A stretch of DNA of 64,000 nt from Streptomyces aureus (GCF_000725495.1 NZ_JNZD01000004.1:310001-374000), one strand, 5' to 3'. Counted from the stretch's first letter, positions 1 through 8,095 are shown. Notes: generated by a model from the sequence alone, not told the origin. Program-made: numbers and translations.

Positions 1-259
1 GCTCGCCACTCACGATGTCTCACTTCCCCATCACGGTCGGCTTCGAGTGTCTGTCGAGACACCGGGTGACCCGTCACGCCGGGGTCAAACGTGGACATCC
101 GAGAATCCCTGTTCCGGATACGGTGACGCTCCGTGTTCGCATGCGGTTCCGGCATGCCGGAACCGCCGGGCTGGGCGAGCCTGGAGTCATGGGCCGATGA
201 CACTCGGATCCGTCCGGAGCGTCGTGCCCGAATCGGGCAGCCAGAGCGAGGACGACGTC

Positions 260-799
260 ATGGGCGATGAGGTCTACCAGCCGGGAGGTCCTGACATCCG
301 CGAGGACGAGGGCATCCTCGATCCGGAGGACACCCTGGAGTACCGGGGCTCGGACCCGTTCGACGAGGGGTGGTCGCCGCCCGAGCGCCCACTCGCGGTG
401 AACCACCGGGGCACCACCGTGCGTGAGCAGCGCGAGGGGGAGAGCCTGGACGAGAAGCTGGCCGAGGAACGTCTGGACCCTGCCCTCCAGGACATGGACG
501 AGGACGACGGCGGGTCCGATCTGGCGGACGAGGACGTGGGGCTCCCGGACGACGAGGTCGGTGCGGAGGACCCCGCGGAACACCTTCTGGCCCTCGACGT
601 GGGCGCCCACGACGACGCCGAGCACGACATGATCGTCGAGCACGTCGGCGACGACGACGGCCCCGATCCCGCGGAGGGGACGACCGGCCGCCTGCTGCCC
701 GAGGACGACATCCCCGAACGCCTCGTGGACGAGGGACAGCGGCGTCCGCCGGAGGACGAGGTCCGCCGGCTGCGCTCGGAGACGGACAGGGCGCCCTGA
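260..799 (+). CDS. DUF5709 family acidic protein
   Basis: This encodes a 179-residue, strongly acidic, hydrophilic protein with no signal peptide or membrane segment. It opens with MGDEVYQPGGPDI, and the motif DPEDTLEYRGSDPFDEGWSPPERP around residues 20-55 matches what I know of DUF5709 proteins of Streptomyces, whose function is unknown. The reading frame is open back to base 47, but the ATG at 260 is preceded by a purine-rich GAGCGAGG and starts the conserved part, so I chose it. The C-terminal two thirds is low-complexity Asp/Glu. It stands alone, divergent from nothing and followed by a repeat-containing gap. Family assignment is from recall of the motif; no role can be inferred from the neighbours. 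Confidence 0.75.
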   Translation: MGDEVYQPGGPDIREDEGILDPEDTLEYRGSDPFDEGWSPPERPLAVNHRGTTVREQREGESLDEKLAEERLDPALQDMDEDDGGSDLADEDVGLPDDEVGAEDPAEHLLALDVGAHDDAEHDMIVEHVGDDDGPDPAEGTTGRLLPEDDIPERLVDEGQRRPPEDEVRRLRSETDRAP

Positions 800-814
800 G
801 GCGCACGGCCGCTC

Positions 815-898
815 GGCGACGCGCGCGACCGGCTCGGCGACGGGCGCGACCGGCTCGGAGACGGGCGCGACCGGCTCGGAAGCGGGCGCGACCGGCTC
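815..898. repeat. Four tandem 21-bp units
   Basis: Four head-to-tail copies of a 21-bp unit (consensus begins GGCGACGGGCGCGACCGG) run from 815 to 898 with one to three changes each. They lie in the non-coding gap after the DUF5709 gene. The period is a multiple of three, but I see no supported reading frame through them. Confidence 0.85.
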
Positions 899-980
899 GC
901 ACCCAAATTCACGCGGCGGCGACCGTACGCAAGCACCGCGACGCCGAACGCCCGCTCGCCCGGACCGTGTTGACGCTCCC

Positions 981-1151
981 TCAGTCCTCGCCCCGGACGA
1001 TGTTCCCCTCCGCGGCGCCACGGTCCCACCGGGCCGTCTCGGCGGCCCTCGCCGGAACACAGGTCCGCGGGGCCGTCCGCCGCCCGTGCCGGGCCTTCGC
1101 CCATCCCGTCTCCGGTCGCGTGGTGCTCCTGGTGCCGTTGTCCGCGGTCAT
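981..1151 (-). CDS. Possible small hydrophilic protein (56 aa)
   Basis: A 56-residue frame starts with ATG at 1151, preceded on the minus strand by AAAGGACGAGAGACAGCC, a reasonable ribosome binding site. Nearly all third codon positions are G or C, as in real genes of this genome. The product is hydrophilic, Arg-rich, and ends GNIVRGED. I recognise no family. Because random frames in DNA this rich in GC are often open, the call is weak. Confidence 0.3.
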   Translation of the reverse strand: MTADNGTRSTTRPETGWAKARHGRRTAPRTCVPARAAETARWDRGAAEGNIVRGED

Positions 1152-1565
1152 GGCTGTCTCTCGTCCTTTCTGCCTCCGGCCGCGTCCCGCGCGCCCGGTC
1201 CGTCGTGTACGGCCCGATCGATGACTCCGGGCCGTCGGAACGGGTCCCCCGCCGCGCCGGGAGGAAACCGGCCGTCGGCAACTGCGCGGCGGGGCACGGG
1301 AGATGACCGAGGAGGGTTCAGGCGCGTGCGCACCGTCGGACGAGTCGGCGACCGGGGCTCCGTGGCGTCCCGTCGGCCGGGGCGGCGGAACCGGCCCCGC
1401 AGGACTCTGCACGGCAACGGCCCCGGCCCGACCCGGCGAGGAGAGGGATGCGCGGGCTGTCCCGCACCGGCCGCGGCCGGACCCGGTGCGGAGACGGCCC
1501 CGGCCCGACCCAGTACGAAGACGGAGGCGCGGCTCGTCCGCCGTCCCTCACCGCGGCCTCCGCCT

Positions 1566-2591
1566 TCACTCCTCCTCGTCCTCGTACTCCCCGTCCTCCT
1601 CCTCGTACTCCCCGTCCTCGTCGGCGTACTCCCCGTCCTCCTCGTCGTCGTACTCGCCCGCGAGGTCGTCCTCGGGAGTCCCGTCCTCGCCCTGCGGGGT
1701 CTCCTCCTCGTCCTCCTCCGGGTTCTCCTCGTCGTAGCCTTCGCCGTCCTCCTCCTCGGCGGCGGCCGCTTCCTCCTCCTCCAGCGCCTCGTCGTGCGTG
1801 CGGACCACGTCGCCGCCCCGTATCTCCCCGCGCCAGCCCTCGGCCTCCTCGTCGGTCAGGGTGACGTAGCGCTGGAAATGCTTGAAGTCCAGGCGCAGAC
1901 GGCGGCCTTGGGCACGCCAGAGATTGCCGGTCTTCTCGAAGAAGCCGGAGGGGTAGTACTCGACGACGAGCACGATGCGGGTCAGGGTCGGCGTGAGTTC
2001 GTGGAAGCTGACGCAGCCGCGCGTGCTGCCCTTGGCGCCCTCCGAACTCCATTCGATCCGCTCGTCCGGGATCTGTTCCCGGACCGTCGCCTTCCAGCCC
2101 CGGGTGGACGGGCCGACCTTCACCTTCCAGTCGCTGCCGCCCTCGCCGTCCTGGGAGGCGCTGCGCACGCCCTTGGTGAAACTGCTGAACTTCTCGTACT
2201 GGCACCAGTGGTCGTAGGCCTTCCGGAGCGGCACACCGACGTCCAGCACCTCGATGATGTTCATGGTCTTGGTGCTGCCGGACTTGCCCTTGCCGCGGCC
2301 GCCGAGGGCGCCCTTGACCTTGTCCACGACGCTGTCCTTGGCGCTCTTGGCCTTCTCCGACACGAACGCCTTCAGCGGTGATTCCCCTTTGAGGACGCGA
2401 GACCCGGCCGCGAGGAGGGGGCCGCCGTTCTCTGCGGAGTCGGCGAGGTCGTCGGTGACATCCGCGATCTTGTCACCGGCCTTCTCCACCAGGTTCTGCA
2501 GTTGGGCGCCCAGGAACCCGGTGAACTCCTCGCGCAGCGCGTCGAAACCCGAGGATCCGGCATTGTCCTTCTCACTCTGTTTGGTGGCCAT
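1566..2591 (-). CDS. SRPBCC (cyclase/dehydrase) protein of the gas vesicle locus
   Basis: A 341-residue protein. Residues 1-105 are charged and helical with Ala/Lys-rich segments; residues about 110-255 match the SRPBCC/polyketide cyclase fold (MNIIEVLDVGVPLRKAYDHW opens it; HELTPTLTRIVLVVEYYP lies late in the fold). The last 80 residues are very acidic and contain DGEY repeats. Such a protein is a regular member of Streptomyces gvp loci (one of the products called GvpY/GvpZ); the ligand is unknown. ATG at 2591 follows a GGTAGGG site. The gene lies 4 bp downstream of the histone-like gene and is surely co-transcribed with it, divergently from gvpO. It probably aids vesicle assembly or regulation, but this is inference. 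Confidence 0.8.
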   Translation of the reverse strand: MATKQSEKDNAGSSGFDALREEFTGFLGAQLQNLVEKAGDKIADVTDDLADSAENGGPLLAAGSRVLKGESPLKAFVSEKAKSAKDSVVDKVKGALGGRGKGKSGSTKTMNIIEVLDVGVPLRKAYDHWCQYEKFSSFTKGVRSASQDGEGGSDWKVKVGPSTRGWKATVREQIPDERIEWSSEGAKGSTRGCVSFHELTPTLTRIVLVVEYYPSGFFEKTGNLWRAQGRRLRLDFKHFQRYVTLTDEEAEGWRGEIRGGDVVRTHDEALEEEEAAAAEEEDGEGYDEENPEEDEEETPQGEDGTPEDDLAGEYDDEEDGEYADEDGEYEEEDGEYEDEEE

Positions 2592-2595
2592 GGCC

Positions 2596-3561
2596 CTACC
2601 TCCGTCGTCCGGAAGCGCTCTTGGCCGTCTTGGACGAAGAACTCTTCGCGGCGGTCTTCTTGGCGGGCGCCTTCTTCGCGGCGGCCTTCTTCGCCGGAGC
2701 GGTCCTCCTCGCGGGGGATCGCTTGGCCGCGGTCTTCTTGGCCGGAGCGGACTTCTTCGCGGGCGCCTTCTTCGCCGCGGCCTTCTTCGCCGCGGCCTTC
2801 TTCGCCGGGGGCGAGCTCTTCTTGGCAGCTGCCTTCTTGGCCGGAGCCACCTTCTTGGCGGGCGCCTTCTTCGCCGCGGGCTTCTCGGCCGGCTTCTTGG
2901 CGGTCCGCTTCCGTGAAGCGGGTTCGGCGGCACGTCTACCCTCCGTGCCTCGAGCGCTCCGCCGTTGCCTTCGCGGTCGTTCCGGCTCCTTCTCTTCCTC
3001 TTCCTCGGGCTCCTCTTCCTCTTCCTCGAACTCCTCTGCCTCGTCCTCGGGCTCCTCTTCCTCGTCCTCCGGCTCTTCCTCTTCCTCCGGCTCCTCGGCT
3101 TCGCCCTGCGGCGCGCCCTCGTCCTCCTCGTCCTCCTCGGCGTAGACGTCCCGGTCGTCCTCCCGCTCCGGCCCCTCGTCCTCCTCGTCGTAGGCGTCCT
3201 CCTCGACGTCCTCCTCTCCCTCTTCTTCGTCCTCGTCCTTCTCGGGCATCTGGCCGACACGCAGTGTCCGCTCGTGGAGGCTCTCGGCCAGGTCACCGAG
3301 GCGACGGTCAGCCGCGGCCTTCAGGGCCTGACGTCCGGCGTCCAGCAGTTCGCCCCGCATCTGTTCCTGGAGCTCCGCGACGCCCGGTACGTCCGAAAGC
3401 CGCTTCAGCCCTTCCGTGGCCAACTGCTTCGGATCGAGCGCGAATCGGCGCCCTGCGATGTAGGTGGCCACGGCGAACGCGAGGCGGCCCTTTTTCGTGC
3501 GCCCGAGCACATAGCCTCCGGCGACAGCCGCGGCCAGAGCGATCTTGGTCGTGTCATTCAT
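2596..3561 (-). CDS. Gas vesicle locus accessory protein with acidic and histone H1-like tails
   Basis: A 321-residue protein with three parts: an N-terminal Ala/Gly-rich helix (residues about 8-40, around AAAVAGGYVLGRTKKGRLAF) that could be a short membrane or vesicle-surface anchor; a segment of about 100 residues that is mostly Glu/Asp; and a C-terminal Lys/Ala/Pro tail of AKKAPAKK-type repeats like bacterial histone H1-like proteins. It corresponds to the conserved Y/Z-type product of Streptomyces gvp loci, sometimes mis-annotated as DNA primase. ATG at 3561 follows GGGAAAAGG. It is the first gene of the divergent pair. The mixed charge suggests intra- or intermolecular electrostatic contacts; binding of nucleic acid is possible but unproven. 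Confidence 0.75.
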   Translation of the reverse strand: MNDTTKIALAAAVAGGYVLGRTKKGRLAFAVATYIAGRRFALDPKQLATEGLKRLSDVPGVAELQEQMRGELLDAGRQALKAAADRRLGDLAESLHERTLRVGQMPEKDEDEEEGEEDVEEDAYDEEDEGPEREDDRDVYAEEDEEDEGAPQGEAEEPEEEEEPEDEEEEPEDEAEEFEEEEEEPEEEEEKEPERPRRQRRSARGTEGRRAAEPASRKRTAKKPAEKPAAKKAPAKKVAPAKKAAAKKSSPPAKKAAAKKAAAKKAPAKKSAPAKKTAAKRSPARRTAPAKKAAAKKAPAKKTAAKSSSSKTAKSASGRRR

Positions 3562-3749
3562 GAACCTTTTCCCTTCGGACCGCGCGGCCCGCACCTCCCC
3601 TGGGCCGCGCGCTACCAGCCCCTGGGCCACGCGCTCGACGGGGCGGCCTCAGGGCACGTCATCCACACCTGACGCCCCAAGTACCCCTATATGATGAGAT
3701 TGCACGCTTTTATCCAAGTACGGCGTCCATTACGACGACCGGAGACACC
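3562..3749. promoter_or_regulatory. Divergent promoter region of the gas vesicle locus
   Basis: This 188-bp spacer separates the minus-strand accessory genes from gvpO and contains the only AT-rich patch nearby (3681-3720, CCCCTATATGATGAG and TTTTATCC). On the minus strand a GGGTAC hexamer at 3686-3681 resembles the -10 of stress sigma factors of the SigB type, with a GCGT 17 bp upstream, close to the GNNT...GGGTAY pattern. Assignments are tentative. Confidence 0.4.
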
Positions 3750-4100
3750 ATGGCCGCAGCAGAGCCCGCCAAACGGCGACCGAGCGCCGAGGGCGGTGCC
3801 GCGCGCCGGCGGCCCGCGGCGGAGCGTGCGACCCCCTCACGCTCCGGAGGCGCGGCCCGGGCCATCCGTTCGGCGGTGGAACAACTGGACACCCTGCTGG
3901 GCCGTACCCCCGAGTCCGTTTCCGCGATCAGACCCACGGACGACGGTTGGGAGGCGGATGTGGAGGTACTCGAGCTGGAGCGCGTTCCCGAGACCACCAG
4001 CGTGATGGCCACGTACCGAGTGAGCCTGGACAAGAAGGGCGATCTGGTGGCCTACGAGCGGAAGCGCCGCTATACGCGCGGACAGATCGACCGGCGCTGA
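3750..4100 (+). CDS. gvpO: Gas vesicle protein GvpO
   Basis: A 116-residue protein. Residues 1-35 are a disordered Arg/Ala-rich leader; residues about 36-110 form the GvpO domain, recognisable from DGWEADVEVLELERVPET and TYRVSLDKKGDLVAYERKRR YTRGQ. GvpO is an accessory/regulatory protein required for vesicle formation in haloarchaea and a standard first gene of actinobacterial gvp operons. ATG at 3750 follows CCGGAGACACC. It leads the plus-strand operon gvpO-A-F-G-J-L-S-K; gvpA follows after 27 bp. Confidence 0.93.
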   Translation: MAAAEPAKRRPSAEGGAARRRPAAERATPSRSGGAARAIRSAVEQLDTLLGRTPESVSAIRPTDDGWEADVEVLELERVPETTSVMATYRVSLDKKGDLVAYERKRRYTRGQIDRR

Positions 4101-4127
4101 AACACCACGCCGGTGAAGGGAGGCACC

Positions 4128-4595
4128 ATGACTATGGTGCCGCAGAGTAGTGGCAACCTCGCCCGGAGCGGCGGATCCGGCACTCTCTACGACGTTCTTG
4201 AACTCATTCTCGACCGCGGGCTCGTCATCGACGTCTTCATCCGTGTGTCCCTCGTGGGCATCGAGATCCTGAAGATCGACATACGCATCGTCGTGGCCAG
4301 CGTCGACACCTACCTGCGCTTCGCCGAGGCGTGCAACCGCCTCGACCTCGAATCCGGCAACAAAGCACCGTCCAAGCTCACCGACATCGTCGGCGACACC
4401 CTGGAATCCGGCGCGAAGGGCAAGTCCAAGGGAGCCCTGAGCGGCGCCGCCGAGGCGGTCACCGACACCATCCGGGGAGTGACGGGCAAGGGCGACGACG
4501 AGGACGAGCCGGAGGAGGAGACGACGGAACGACGGCGGCGGCCTGCCAAACGATCCTCCCGGCGGGAGCGCAGCACGTCCCGCGCGGAGGAGTGA
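4128..4595 (+). CDS. gvpA: Major gas vesicle shell protein GvpA-like
   Basis: A 155-residue protein whose residues about 20-75 match the GvpA/GvpJ shell family (LYDVLELILDRGLVIDVF, then RVSLVGIEILKIDIRIVVAS and VETYL-like VDTYLRFAE). Classical GvpA is about 70-75 residues; this one carries an extra charged tail of about 80 residues ending in Arg/Ser repeats, as actinobacterial versions do. The ATG at 4128 is preceded by AAGGGAGG with good spacing; a GTG at 4113 overlaps that site and is unlikely. The shell monomer would assemble into ribbed cylinders. The stop lies 3 bp before gvpF. Confidence 0.93.
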   Translation: MTMVPQSSGNLARSGGSGTLYDVLELILDRGLVIDVFIRVSLVGIEILKIDIRIVVASVDTYLRFAEACNRLDLESGNKAPSKLTDIVGDTLESGAKGKSKGALSGAAEAVTDTIRGVTGKGDDEDEPEEETTERRRRPAKRSSRRERSTSRAEE

Positions 4596-4598
4596 GCC

Positions 4599-5312
4599 AT
4601 GGCCGTATACATCTACTCGATCACGTTCAAGGATCATCCGCTGCGCCTCGACGGGCTCGAAGGGGTCGGCGCTTCGGCCTCCCCGCTGCGCACGGTGACC
4701 GCGGGGCCGCTCTGCGCGGTCGTGAGCGACGCACCGGAGGAACTGCGCCCCAAACGCCGAGACATCGGCCGACACCAGGAGGTGCAGCAGCGCCTGCTGG
4801 CGGACGGCACCGTGCTGCCCCTCCGGTTCGGCTACACCGCGCCGGACGAGGACACGGTCAAGCAGACACTGGAGGAGCGCGGCGACGAGTTCGCCGACCG
4901 ACTGCGCCTGCTGGAGGGCTGCGTCGAGTACAACCTGAAGGCGTCGCAGGACGAGGAGATGCTGCTGCGGGAGATCCTCACGGATTCGGAGCAGGCCCGG
5001 CAGCTCAACGACGACATCCGCGCCGGCACGGCGGCTCCCGACACGGCCGTACGGCTCGGCGAGATGGTCGCCAACGAGGTCCGGGCCCGGCAGGAGGCAC
5101 TGGCCTCGGGCGTGATCGAGGCGCTCCGCCCGTTCGCCCGGGAGATCGACTCCTCTCCGCCCACCGGTACAGACTTCCTCAACGTCTCGTTCCTGGTGAG
5201 CGACGAGCAGGACGAACTCTTCCTCGCCACGGAGCTGAGCCTGGCGCACCAGATGGGCGAGGGGTTCGAGTTCCGGCTCAACGGCCCCCTCCCTCCGTAC
5301 AGCTTCATCTGA
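4599..5312 (+). CDS. gvpF: Gas vesicle protein GvpF (GvpL/GvpF family)
   Basis: A 237-residue protein that spans the whole GvpL/GvpF family length. It starts MAVYIYSITFKDHPL, has the mid-domain VLPLRFGYTAPDEDTVK, and ends in the typical NGPLPPYSFI. Family members are minor vesicle components thought to act as chaperones or nucleation partners of GvpA. Start and stop are set by tight packing: 3 bp after gvpA and 10 bp before gvpG. A second family member (gvpL) lies four genes on. Confidence 0.93.
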   Translation: MAVYIYSITFKDHPLRLDGLEGVGASASPLRTVTAGPLCAVVSDAPEELRPKRRDIGRHQEVQQRLLADGTVLPLRFGYTAPDEDTVKQTLEERGDEFADRLRLLEGCVEYNLKASQDEEMLLREILTDSEQARQLNDDIRAGTAAPDTAVRLGEMVANEVRARQEALASGVIEALRPFAREIDSSPPTGTDFLNVSFLVSDEQDELFLATELSLAHQMGEGFEFRLNGPLPPYSFI

Positions 5313-5322
5313 TGGAGACGTC

Positions 5323-5574
5323 ATGGGCCTGTTCACGCAACTCGTCACGCTTCCCCTGGCACCCGTGCGCGGAGTCGCCTGGGTGATGGACAGGGTGCTG
5401 GAGGCCGCGGAGGACGAGTACTACGACCCAACGCCGATACGGCTCCAACTCGCCGATCTGGAAAGCCAGTTGAACGCCGGTGAGATCGACGAGGAGACGT
5501 TCGACCGGGTCGAGGACCAACTGCTCGACCGACTGGACGAGATCAGGGCGTACCAACAGGGCGTACCACCCTGA
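5323..5574 (+). CDS. gvpG: Gas vesicle protein GvpG
   Basis: An 83-residue protein of the GvpG family: MGLFTQLVTLPLAPVRGVAW at the N terminus, then a charged helix (LADLESQLNAGEIDEETFD) that is the family hallmark. GvpG is a small essential accessory protein of vesicle assembly. ATG at 5323 follows TGGAGACGTC. It sits 10 bp after gvpF and 66 bp before gvpJ, the longest gap in the plus-strand operon. Confidence 0.92.
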   Translation: MGLFTQLVTLPLAPVRGVAWVMDRVLEAAEDEYYDPTPIRLQLADLESQLNAGEIDEETFDRVEDQLLDRLDEIRAYQQGVPP

Positions 5575-5640
5575 CCGGCCCGATCCCGATCGCTTCCCGC
5601 GCATCCCGGCCCTGACCCGGGCGAACTCGAGGACACCGTC

Positions 5641-6054
5641 GTGAGTCAACCGCTCTCCAACCGCCTGGGCGACTATCCGTCCCGGGCCACACCGCAGTAC
5701 GCGCAGGGCTCGTCCGCCAATCTCGCCGACATCCTGGAACGTGTCCTGGACAAGGGCATCGTCATCGCGGGCGACATACGGATCAACCTCCTCGACATCG
5801 AACTGCTCACGGTCAAGATCCGGTTGCTGGTCGCCTCGGTCGACAAGGCCAGGGAGATGGGCATCGACTGGTGGGAACACGACCCCTCGCTGTCGTCGCG
5901 CGCCACGGACGAGCGGTCGCTGACCGAGCAGAACCGCCGGCTGCGGGCCGAGCTGAACGCCCTGCGCCGGGAACGGGGCATCCCCGAGGTGGACGCGGAA
6001 CCGCGCGCCCCCTCCCGCCCGCGGGCCGATCGCGATGACGACGACGCCGAGTGA
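5641..6054 (+). CDS. gvpJ: Gas vesicle protein GvpJ (GvpA-related)
   Basis: A 137-residue GvpA-family paralogue. Residues about 25-75 (LADILERVLDKGIVIAGDIR, INLLDIELLTVKIRLLVASV) match the shell fold, and the tail is a coiled-coil-like charged helix (LTEQNRRLRAELNALRRE). GvpJ-type proteins are minor shell components, probably at the conical tips or nucleation site. It starts with GTG at 5641 after CGAGGACACC. Its end overlaps a possible GTG start of gvpL by 4 bp. Confidence 0.9.
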   Translation: MSQPLSNRLGDYPSRATPQYAQGSSANLADILERVLDKGIVIAGDIRINLLDIELLTVKIRLLVASVDKAREMGIDWWEHDPSLSSRATDERSLTEQNRRLRAELNALRRERGIPEVDAEPRAPSRPRADRDDDDAE

Positions 6055-6059
6055 ACGCG

Positions 6060-7085
6060 ATGACGACGTCTTCGAGTGAACCGGTCACCTACGCGTACGC
6101 CGTGGCACGCGCGCACCCGGACCTGGCGGCCTCCCTGACCGGACGCGTGGGCGTGACCGGCGCCCCGGTCCGTCTGATCACCGAGGGCGCCGGGGAGGAG
6201 GGGGCCGGGGAGATCGTGCTCGTGGTGAGCCAGGTGCCGGCCGCGGACTTCGGCGAGGCGGGGCTCCGACGGCACCTCGAGGACCTGGACTGGCTGGAGG
6301 CGGTCGCGCGGGCGCACCACGCGGTCGTCGAGGGGGTCGCGGCCCGTACCCCCGCTCTCCCGCTGCGGCTGGCGACCGTGTACCTCGACGACGGCAGTGC
6401 GCGCGCGATGCTGCGCTCGGCGGTGCGGCTGTTCACCGAACGCCTGGATCACCTCGCCGACCAGGTCGAATGGGGAGTGAAGATCTACGTCGAGGCGACC
6501 GCGGACTCCTCCGGGGCGTCCTCCGCCGAGGACGCTTCGGAGCCCGCCCCGGCCTCCTCGGGGGCGGACCTCACGCCGGGTCGCGCCTACCTCAGGGCCC
6601 GACGACGGCAGCGCAACGACCGGGAGGCCGCTTACCGGGCCGCTCAGGAGGCGGCCGAGCGCGTGGCGGTCGTGGCCCGAGCCCACGCGACCGACCGGGC
6701 GGCCCACCGGCCCCAGCAGGGCGTCCTCGCGGGCGACACGGGAGAGAACGTGTTCAACGACGCGTTCCTGGTGCCGCGCGGGCACAGCGAGGCGTTCCGT
6801 ACGGAGGCGGCCGACGCCGGCCGGGGCCTGGCGGGGGTCCGCGTGGAGGTCACGGGCCCCTGGGCCCCGTACTCCTTCGCCGTACCCCAGGACGCCCCGC
6901 CGGACACGGACACCACGACCGGGGCACCCACGGACCGGCCCGGCACCCCCGGAGCAACGGACCCGCCCGGCACACCGGGCAGCGACGGCGACGGCAACAC
7001 AGGTGACGCCGGCAACGGCAGCGACAGCGACAGCACCCGTGACGGCAGCGACAGGGGCGGCACCGCACGAGGTGGCCCGCCATGA
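6060..7085 (+). CDS. gvpL: Gas vesicle protein GvpL (GvpL/GvpF family)
   Basis: The second GvpL/GvpF family member, 341 residues, longer than gvpF because of a central insert (about residues 150-185) and a C-terminal low-complexity tail of about 60 residues rich in Asp, Thr, Gly and Ser after the family end motif GPWAPYSF. ATG at 6060 is chosen; a GTG at 6051 would overlap the gvpJ stop as GTGA and is also possible. The stop overlaps the gvpS start (ATGA at 7082), indicating translational coupling. Confidence 0.9.
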   Translation: MTTSSSEPVTYAYAVARAHPDLAASLTGRVGVTGAPVRLITEGAGEEGAGEIVLVVSQVPAADFGEAGLRRHLEDLDWLEAVARAHHAVVEGVAARTPALPLRLATVYLDDGSARAMLRSAVRLFTERLDHLADQVEWGVKIYVEATADSSGASSAEDASEPAPASSGADLTPGRAYLRARRRQRNDREAAYRAAQEAAERVAVVARAHATDRAAHRPQQGVLAGDTGENVFNDAFLVPRGHSEAFRTEAADAGRGLAGVRVEVTGPWAPYSFAVPQDAPPDTDTTTGAPTDRPGTPGATDPPGTPGSDGDGNTGDAGNGSDSDSTRDGSDRGGTARGGPP

Positions 7086-7354
7086 CCGAGACCGCCGACC
7101 CGGTGCGCGCAGCGCCCGTCGCACCCGTCGCGCCCGTCGCGCCCGTCGCCGAACCGCTGGCGGACCGTCAGGTCGCGCTCGTCGACCTGCTGGACCGGCT
7201 TCTCGCCGGAGGGGTGGTCCTGGCCGGTGACGTGGTCCTGTCCGTCGCCGACATCGATCTCGTCCGCGTCTCGCTGCGCGCGCTGATCGTGTCCGTAGGC
7301 CCGGACAATCCGTCGCCCTTCGAGCACTCCGGTCCCCCCGCGAGGCGGCCATGA
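7082..7354 (+). CDS. gvpS: Gas vesicle protein GvpS (small GvpA-family)
   Basis: A 90-residue member of the GvpA/J/M/S family. An APVAPVAPVAPVAEP repeat occupies residues 11-25, followed by the shell-type core QVALVDLLDRLLAGGVVLAG and DVVLSVADIDLVRVSLRALI. It is shorter than gvpA and gvpJ because the C-terminal extension is missing. It overlaps gvpL and gvpK by 4 bp each (ATGA), so the three are translated as a coupled unit. Confidence 0.88.
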   Translation: MTETADPVRAAPVAPVAPVAPVAEPLADRQVALVDLLDRLLAGGVVLAGDVVLSVADIDLVRVSLRALIVSVGPDNPSPFEHSGPPARRP

Positions 7355-7764
7355 CGGCTGACGGCGACGGCGCCCCGGGACCCGCGGATCCCCTGGAAGC
7401 GGCGGCCGAGGCCGCGGCGCGCGCCTTCCGGCTGCTCCCGGCCGGGCCCGCGGACACCCCGGCACCGGACGACCGGGGCCACCGGGTGGCCGGGCGGATC
7501 AACACCGACCCCGAAACGGTGGAACGCGATCTGCTGCGACTGGTCCTGACACTGGTCGAACTCCTGCGCCAGGTCATGGAACGGCAGGCGCTGCGCCGGG
7601 TGGACCAGGGCGACCTCAGCGAGGAGGACGAGGAGCGGCTGGGCGAGACCCTGATGGTCCTGCACGACCGGATGGCGGCCCTGTGCGAGAGCCACGGCCT
7701 CACCCTGGAGGACCTCAACCTCGACCTCGGCCCCTTGGGCCCACTACTGCCCCCGCCCGGCTGA
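7351..7764 (+). CDS. gvpK: Gas vesicle protein GvpK
   Basis: A 137-residue GvpK family protein: the core (about residues 45-125) reads RINTDPETVERDLLRLVLTL, then ELLRQVMERQALRRVDQGDL, and LGETLMVLHDRM, as in other GvpK proteins. GvpK is an accessory factor of vesicle formation. The N-terminal 45 residues are variable and Ala/Pro-rich. It is the last gene of the operon; a short hairpin overlaps its stop. Confidence 0.92.
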   Translation: MTADGDGAPGPADPLEAAAEAAARAFRLLPAGPADTPAPDDRGHRVAGRINTDPETVERDLLRLVLTLVELLRQVMERQALRRVDQGDLSEEDEERLGETLMVLHDRMAALCESHGLTLEDLNLDLGPLGPLLPPPG

Positions 7765-7770
7765 CCGGGC
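7755..7770 (+). terminator. Short hairpin at the gvp operon end
   Basis: GCCCGG and CCGGGC pair across a 4-nt loop (CTGA, containing part of the gvpK stop). A six-pair GC stem without a U tract; a weak candidate terminator. Confidence 0.3.
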
Positions 7771-7808
7771 AGACGTTCCCCGCTCTCGGTTGTCCACGTC
7801 CCATCGCC

Positions 7809-8095
7809 GTACCCGCGCACGAAGCGGCGTCGGGGTTGCGCACGGTAGGGCATCACACGACGAAGCCGCTGGCGGACTTCAGGCATCAGCGGCACGACCT
7901 GGGGGCGCTGGGAGCGCTGGGTCGTTGCTGGGGGCGAAGGCCGAGATAGCGAAAGGCATGACCACCCTCTCCGGGCTGGTCGAGCAGCTGGAAGAGGAAT
8001 GGCGGGCGGAGGCGAAGCTGATCGGTGAGGTGTCCGACGCCTTCGATCTGCTGGACGTGCTGTTGGCAGCCCAGGCCCCCACGCAGAGGGGCTGA
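7809..8095 (+). pseudogene. Remnant of small WXG/T7SS-type partner protein
   Basis: Two frames join into one plausible small protein: GLRTVGHHTTKPLADFRHQR followed by HDLGALGALG in frame from about 7809 to 7919, then SLLGAKAEIAKGMTTLSGLV and EQLEEEWRAEAKLIGEVSDA in the next frame to the stop at 8095. The join needs one missing base at the G run 7919-7921. No good start codon is visible, so the 5' end is also uncertain. By position, just before a T7SS-type toxin gene, and by size, it looks like the small helical partner (WXG100-like) of that module. That is inference; the peptide itself is not a named family to me. Alternatively, the base is lost only in this assembly. Confidence 0.5.

Larger units (their letters stand above)
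800..1565. other. Intergenic gap, 766 bp
   Basis: Apart from the 21-bp tandem repeat and a possible 56-codon minus-strand ORF, this stretch shows no convincing gene. A GC-rich phrase (CGGCCCCGGCCCGACCC) occurs twice, near 1420 and 1495. Long open frames here reflect base composition. Confidence 0.5.

Noticed and set aside
1..259. Gene starting at 15 or 47
   Set aside because: Frames lack ribosome binding sites, and the conserved DUF5709 sequence only begins at 260.
2596..3561. DNA primase or true histone H1
   Set aside because: Only the low-complexity Lys/Ala/Pro tail is similar; no primase motif is present and the locus is a gvp cluster.
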